Positions 54,892-61,400 of a DNA stretch of 64,000 bases are shown piece after piece. The stretch is from Algimonas arctica (GTDB lineage: Bacteria > Pseudomonadota > Alphaproteobacteria > Caulobacterales > Maricaulaceae). Made by a program: the position numbers and the translations under genes. Position 1 is the first letter of the stretch; each line of letters opens with the position of its first letter. The stretch covers positions 100,619 through 164,618 of the forward strand of contig NZ_BMZH01000004.1 of the NCBI RefSeq assembly GCF_014652695.1, given 5' to 3'. The notes under the pieces are model-generated. The model made no database searches and had not been told where the DNA came from. It saw only the letters and a list, made by a program, of their open reading frames with translations.

Positions 54892-57771
54892 CTATTTTTC
54901 CGGTAAGACGTAAACACGAATAACGGCGTCAGGATTGAAAACGCCGGCCGCGACAACAGAAATATCGTCAACGGTCATGGCTTGATAGGCGGCATCGCGC
55001 GTCCGGTGTCGATCAAGCGTCTCGGCTCTGCCTTGTGCCTCATCAATCACACCAAGCCAGTAGTTATTGCTCTCCAAGCTCGTTTCTAAATTTTCAAGCG
55101 TGGGTTTCATCGCGCGGTCAAATGTATCCGGCACAACGCCCTGTGTGGCTAACTTGGCGGTAACAGTCTCAATGACCCCCGTCAGACGATCTAGCTCTTC
55201 GGGTGACGCTTCAATGCTGACGCCGACATAACCCCAGTTCGGGGTCGTGTCTGGCAATGACGTAAAGGCCGATGGCGAGTAGGTCGCCCCCTCCTCTTCT
55301 CGCAGAACCTCATTTAATTCCAACTTCAAAACTTGCGCTAAGACATTCAGACGCCTGTCCATCAAGGTCTCCTTATGATCTTTGACGGGCCAGTAGAGGC
55401 GTAAAAGAGCCGTATCCGGTTCTCCTGCATGGGTGATACGGTACGGACGCAAACGTCCCTCGGGGAACACGGGGTTGATCGCGGTTTGCGGCAGAACCTT
55501 GGCCTCACCGTCAACATTCTGAAGTGTTCCGAAGGTGCGCGATACGAGATCGATCACACGGGCCTCGTCAAAATCACCCACCACGCCAATTTCTAAAGGA
55601 CCGCCGCGAACATTGGCGTCATACCAAGCGGACAAAGCGTCAAGATCGACATTCAACGCCTGTGTCTCTGTCGGATGCGCATCAGACCAATGATTAGAGC
55701 TCAGCAGAGACGGGACTTTCAAACTCGCCGCGCCGCCCGGTGTTGAATCAAGCTTTGACCAGAAAGATCGAATTTGGCTTTCATAGGATGTCAAAGTCTC
55801 GGGCCGATAAGCCGGATCCGTCAGATAGGCCGTCATCAATTGCAACTGCATGTCCAAATCACCGGGAACGGTTGCGCCGGACAGGGTCATGCTTCGCATG
55901 CCAAATCCGCGACCGACACCGACGGTTTTGCCTGCCGTCAAGGTCGAGAGTTGATCCGCCGTATGGGCGCCCACAGCGGATGCGCCCAAAACAGATCCAA
56001 GCTGCATACCAAAAGCGGGCTCATCCTGCGGATAGAAAGCAGAACCTGATCCTGTCCGCACGCGAATACGGATGACGTCTTCCTCATAGGGCGTTGTTTT
56101 CATGTTCAAACGCACACCGTTTTCAAACCTGACGGTCGTGATGCCAATATCCTCAATCGTCGACGTCTCTGCGATCTGCCCGGCTGGCCCCCAATCGGTA
56201 TAGGCAAAGGTTCCGGCATCGGTTTGAATATCGGCTGGAAGTGAGATAGACCGCGCTTCGGTCAACAGCGCTTGGAGCCAAGCTTCAGGGTCTTCAATGA
56301 CATTATCGCCTTGCAAATATAATTGCGGAGCCGTGTCCAAATTGTTCCAAGCCTCGCGCAATGCGTTATGGACATCCTCAACCGTCAACGCGGAAACGCT
56401 CGTTTCAAATCGGGCCAGTGAACTTGCAGCGGAGGTCATCACCTGCTCCTCTGAAAAACGCCCTAAAATCTGGCGGGCCAATGACGATGTTCGGCGTGTC
56501 GGGGCCGTTTGCACGGCCACTTCCCAGCCTTTTCGGGCATTGGCGATTTGCTCGTCGAGCTCAGATTGTGAGAATCCATGCTCAATCGCTTGGCGCAAAA
56601 TTCGTTCGGCTTCGATAAAGCCGTTACGCAACTTATCCGGCTCACCAGATACGCTCAGGCTTGCGATTTCAGCAGACTCGAAAAAATCACTGACGCCGGT
56701 CCCGGCTCCTGTGTAATTCGCTTCCCCCGCGCGCACCTTTTTGGCGAATCGACGATTTAGCATTGCGTTAGCAAAATAGAGGGGCAGACCTGCCGCCCGG
56801 TTGGCTTCAGTGTCGCGCCGTTCTAATTCGGGTGCGATTTCGCTGATCGTCGAGAGTGAAATCGAACTTATCACTTCAGGATCGAAAAAGGCGCCAAACC
56901 GCGGCTCATCAAAGCGAATCGGCGGCAGTGTTGCGTCGCCCACCGGTGCCGTATCATTCGTCCAATCCGCAAATTCGGTTTCGATCAAATGTGCCAGTTG
57001 TTCTGTCGGCCGATCCCCAACAAGAACGATGAACGCGTCTTCTGGACGATATTGCGCATCATAGAACGTTCGAAACTGCTCTGGCGTCACTGACCCGATG
57101 GTCTCGACTGTTCCAATCGGCAGGCTCTCGACCAGTCCCGAACCTTCAGTCTGGAATTTTAACGAAGCAATTTGGGCGCGGAACGCGGGACTATTGCGTG
57201 CTCGTTTCTCGGCCAGAATGATTCCACGTTCACGCTCAATCGCATCCGGCGAAAGCGTCAGGCGCTGCGCGGTTTCGCGAAAAATCGAGAGCGCTTCGGA
57301 AAGCAGGTCATCCGTCACGTCAGGCAATTCTAGCTGATAGCTTGTTTGATCAAATCCGGTAGAGGCATTCGTGTCAGGCCCAAAAGCCAAACCGAGCCGT
57401 TCCAACCGTTTTATCATCTCCCCTTCGGGGATCGCATCAGACCCATTAAACGCCATGTGTTCGAGAAAATGCGCGAGGCCCCGCGTCGCGTCCGTTTCAT
57501 CCAATGAGCCTGCATCAATCCGCATAAGTAATGTCGCTGTTTTGGACGGCGTATCATTACTCATGACGGCATAGCGTAATCCGTTCGGGAACCGGCCATA
57601 TAGAATGTCTTCATCCATCGCGAGGTCGCTAGCTTGATGAATGAAATCGACACTCTCAACCGCCGGCAGCGCAACTTTGATTTCGCCTTCGGTCTGCGGT
57701 GACGCGGGTGCGCAAGATATAAGCGCCGCCGTCGTTACGAGGAGTGCTGCCGCAAAACCGGATCGTATCAT
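54892..57771 (-). CDS. M16-family (insulinase-like) metallopeptidase lipoprotein
   Basis: 959 residues. Lipobox LISC at the N-terminus. The inverted Zn motif HxxEH is in GLAHFLEHMAFNG, with the distal Glu in ERERGIILAEKRARN. A second, inactive M16 half follows, as in two-domain pitrilysin-type enzymes. AAGG precedes ATG 57771; starts at 57789 and 57795 are in frame but would spoil the signal. Degrades peptides in the periplasm. Confidence 0.92.
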   Translation of the reverse strand: MIRSGFAAALLVTTAALISCAPASPQTEGEIKVALPAVESVDFIHQASDLAMDEDILYGRFPNGLRYAVMSNDTPSKTATLLMRIDAGSLDETDATRGLAHFLEHMAFNGSDAIPEGEMIKRLERLGLAFGPDTNASTGFDQTSYQLELPDVTDDLLSEALSIFRETAQRLTLSPDAIERERGIILAEKRARNSPAFRAQIASLKFQTEGSGLVESLPIGTVETIGSVTPEQFRTFYDAQYRPEDAFIVLVGDRPTEQLAHLIETEFADWTNDTAPVGDATLPPIRFDEPRFGAFFDPEVISSISLSTISEIAPELERRDTEANRAAGLPLYFANAMLNRRFAKKVRAGEANYTGAGTGVSDFFESAEIASLSVSGEPDKLRNGFIEAERILRQAIEHGFSQSELDEQIANARKGWEVAVQTAPTRRTSSLARQILGRFSEEQVMTSAASSLARFETSVSALTVEDVHNALREAWNNLDTAPQLYLQGDNVIEDPEAWLQALLTEARSISLPADIQTDAGTFAYTDWGPAGQIAETSTIEDIGITTVRFENGVRLNMKTTPYEEDVIRIRVRTGSGSAFYPQDEPAFGMQLGSVLGASAVGAHTADQLSTLTAGKTVGVGRGFGMRSMTLSGATVPGDLDMQLQLMTAYLTDPAYRPETLTSYESQIRSFWSKLDSTPGGAASLKVPSLLSSNHWSDAHPTETQALNVDLDALSAWYDANVRGGPLEIGVVGDFDEARVIDLVSRTFGTLQNVDGEAKVLPQTAINPVFPEGRLRPYRITHAGEPDTALLRLYWPVKDHKETLMDRRLNVLAQVLKLELNEVLREEEGATYSPSAFTSLPDTTPNWGYVGVSIEASPEELDRLTGVIETVTAKLATQGVVPDTFDRAMKPTLENLETSLESNNYWLGVIDEAQGRAETLDRHRTRDAAYQAMTVDDISVVAAGVFNPDAVIRVYVLPEK

Positions 57772-58048
57772 ATCACTACCTTCAAACATCGACATTCACG
57801 CTGTCGAGGGGGTGCAATGGCGCAACATCTGACCGTCCCACAAGGACGATTGTCATGGCGTTTAATAGAAGGGTTAAGGTAATTGATTCTCGCCTCATGC
57901 CGAGAACGCCTCTTTCGACGGAGCGAACATGTCTGCACTTATTCGGGTTCTTAATCACGCAAAACGCGACTAAACCCTCAAAAACTCTACTCTGAGGGGA
58001 ATAGATTGAGTGTCGAGCACACAAAGCCGCGTAAAATGAGGTGGGACC

Positions 58049-58088
58049 TTAATAAGGGCCAGAAAAGTTAATAAGGGCCAGAAAAGTT
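58049..58088. repeat. Tandem 19-bp repeat, two copies
   Basis: TTAATAAGGGCCAGAAAAG occurs twice back to back, with a third TT following. Both copies are identical. Confidence 0.85.
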
Positions 58089-58098
58089 CCACGTGGAA
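58087..58098. promoter_or_regulatory. Perfect palindrome TTCCACGTGGAA
   Basis: Twelve-base perfect palindrome directly abutting the tandem repeat, about 325 bases before the giant gene. A protein-binding site is plausible; no regulator is identified. Confidence 0.45.
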
Positions 58099-58421
58099 TC
58101 AAGTCTGTAACGCCGTGAAACGCAGTAAAAACGCCATATTTACACGTTATAATCCATTTCGGTCAACAAATTGCAACGTATTCGCCACTAACGCGTAGCC
58201 TTTGATAGTATTCCATAATTTCGGATAGAAACATCGTTGTGAAACGCTCCTTAGGGGATCGAATTACATAAACTTCTCCTCACGACGGTCATTTCTTGAA
58301 CTGAAGCTGAAAGGTTTGCTATCGTTGTATTAACGCCTAGCCATCTTTCTGAGGTTTGGGTAAGCGTCTGACTAACTGCGCCTCAGCAGAATATCTTACT
58401 GAAGACTTGGGGGTCTTATAT

Positions 58422-61400
58422 ATGAAACGCACTTTACTGATGGCAGCCAGCGTTGCTGTTCTTGCCGCACCCTCCGTTGCGCAGGATTTGCCTCCGGGTA
58501 ATCCATTGCCCGGCGAATGCTTCGCCCGGGTCATCGTTCCCGCTCAATATGAGATCTCAACAGAACAAGTTGTTCTTCGTGAAGAGTCGTTCGAAATTCG
58601 CACGATCCCCCCTGTTATTGAAACAGGCACAGAACGCGTTCTTGTTCAGGAAGAAAGTTTCCAAATCGTCCCGGTCGGTTCTGGCACGGGCGCTGTTCTG
58701 GTTCCTGGCGTTGGCCGCATCCAGATCATCTTTAGTGGCGTCACTTATACAATCGATGCCGGCCGCAACATTATCGACGCAAGTGGCAACCGGATTGGTT
58801 CCGTCAATGCGAATGGCGACCTGGTCGCCGCTAACGGATCGTTGATCCTCGCGGGCGCTGTCGACCCTGTCACTTACATCGGCCTTGCAAATGGCGTGGC
58901 GACACGACTGACCATTGGCGGCAACACCTTCGGTATCGATTCCGGCTTTGGTGTTCGCGACGCATCAGGCAGTGTCATCGGTACAATCAATAATCGCGGC
59001 GCCATCGTCGCAACGGATGGGCGCGTCATCGTCGCCAATGCGGTCAATAGCTTCGCTAACGGAACGGGCGGCACAGTCGTGTCCGCGTCCCCCACCTTCC
59101 GTAATGTGACTGAGACCGTTGTCATTCAAGAAGCCTCTACGCAGCTCGTGACAATCCCCCCAGTTTACGAGACACGCACTGAGACTATTCTGGTTCGTCC
59201 TGAAACAGTTGAATACGTAACAACCCCGGCTGTTTTTGAAGACTTCACGGACAATGTTATCGTCAAGGCTGCATCGACTGAATTTGTATCAATTCCGCCT
59301 GTCTTCGAAACGGTTACTGAAAACGTCGTCGTTCAGGACGCTGCAAATCGCCTGATCATCACACCGGCAGCCTATAATGATGTCACCGAGACAGTCGTTA
59401 TTCAGCCTGCAACTGTCGAATATCAGACGGTTCCGGCGGTTTTTGAAGAGCGTTCAGCAACGATCACGGTTCAAGAAGCCTCATCAGAGCTTCTCATCAC
59501 CCCGGCCGTTTTTGAAACCGTCACCGAAAACGTTGTCGTTCAGGACCAAACTGTTGAGCTTATCTCAACAGCTCCCGTCTTTGCGACTGTCAACGAAACA
59601 TTGGTTGTAACACCCGCGTTCAGTCAGTTGGTCACGACTCCAGCCGTATTCGAGAGCGTAACAGAAACAGTCGTCTTGCAACCCGCGACACTCGAGTATG
59701 TGTCTGTTCCGGCTGTCTTCGAAGACGTCACACAAACGATCGTTTTGCAAGAAGCATCCAGCGAACTCGTTATCATCCCAGCGGCGTTTGAAGCCGTCAC
59801 GGAGACGATTATTGTTCAGGACGCCAGTGTTGAACTGGTCAGCGTCCCGGCTGTCTTTGAAGATGTCACCGAAACGATCGTAACACGCGCCGCAGCGACC
59901 CAATTGGTTGCCACGGCCCCTGTTTTTGAAACAGTCACTGAAACAGTCGTGGTTCAACCCGCGACCGTCGAATATGCTGCCGTTCCTGCGCAATTCGAAG
60001 ACTACACACAAACAGTGGTCATTCAGGAAGCCTCAAACGAACTCGTCGCCGTTCCGGCCGTTTTCGAAGCGGTCACTGAAACGGTTATCGTTCAACCTGC
60101 CAGCGTCGAATATGATTCGATCCCAGCGCAATTCGATACTGTGTCTGAAACAATCGTTGTACAGGAAGCTGCGACTGAACTTGTCACTATTCCCGCACAA
60201 TTCGAAACTGTCACAGAAACTGTTGTCGTTCAGCCCGCGACCGTCGAATACGTCGGTACAGCCGCTGTCTTCAACGACGTCACAGAAACGATCGTCGTTC
60301 AGGAAGCGTCGAGTGAATTGATTGCCATTGCGCCTGTCTTTGAGACAGTCGCTGAAACAGTTATTATTCAACCTGCGGGTGTCGAATATACGGCTGTTCC
60401 GGCGCAATTCGAATCCGTGACCGAAACCCTCGTCGTGCAAGAAGCGTCGGCTGAATTTGTGTCCATTCCAGCGCAATTCGAAACCGTCACCGAAACAGTC
60501 ATCATTCAACCTGCAACCGTCCAATATGTGAGCGTTCCAGCGTCGTTCGAAACAGTTCAGGAAACCATCATTGTTCAAGACGCCTCGTCTGAACTCATCG
60601 CAGTTCCGCCCGTGTTTGAAACCGTCGCAGAAACTGTGGTTGTTCAACCGGCGTCTACAGTCTTTGAAACCATTCCGGCCGCCTATGAAGAGCAGCAAGT
60701 CACCGTAGTTGTTCAAGACGCGTCAGCTGAGCTGATCACCGTCCCGGCCGTCTTCGAAACCGTCACTGAGACCGTTGTCGTGCAACCGGCTGGCGTTGAA
60801 TATGTCACGACCCCTGCCGTTTTCGAGACGGTTCAGGAAACTTTTGTTGTTCAAAACGCCTCAACTGAGCTCGTAGCAATTGCCCCGGTGTTCGAAACAG
60901 TCACAGAGACTGTCGTCGTGCAGCCTGCAACAGTGAAATTCGACACATTCCCAGCGACCTTTACTAATCAAGATTATACTGTCGTTGTTCAAGAAGCGTC
61001 GACTGAGCTCGTTACGATCCCAGCAGCCTTTGAAACTGTGACAGAAACAGTCGTTATTCAGCCTGCCTCCGTCGCTTTCCAAACGGTTCCAGCTGAATTC
61101 GTCACCGAAGAGTATCAGGTTGTCGTCCAAGACGCGTCGAGCGAGCTCGTGACACAGCCTGCAACCTTCCGCGAAATCACGGAAACCGTTGTCGTTCAGG
61201 ACGCGTCCAGCGAACTTGTTGTTACGCCGGCTCGCTTTGAGACCGTGACAGAAACTGTCGTCATTCAAGATGCCTCCGTTGAACTTATCAACGTAGACGC
61301 TGTGTTCGAGACGGTAACAGAAACGGTTGTCGTCCAAGCCGCGTCTGTTGAGTTCCAATCTGTTCCTGCACAGTTCGAAACGTATCAAGAAACAGTTGTC

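Larger units (their letters stand above)
57772..58421 (+). promoter_or_regulatory. Long intergenic region before the giant repeat gene
   Basis: About 650 bases with no convincing gene, divergent between the M16 gene and the repeat-protein gene. It holds a 19-bp tandem repeat and a 12-bp palindrome, and a possible promoter TTGAAC (58296-58301), 17-base spacer, CTATCG. A G-run (GGGGG, 58409-58413) eight bases before the ATG is the likely ribosome site. Confidence 0.45.
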
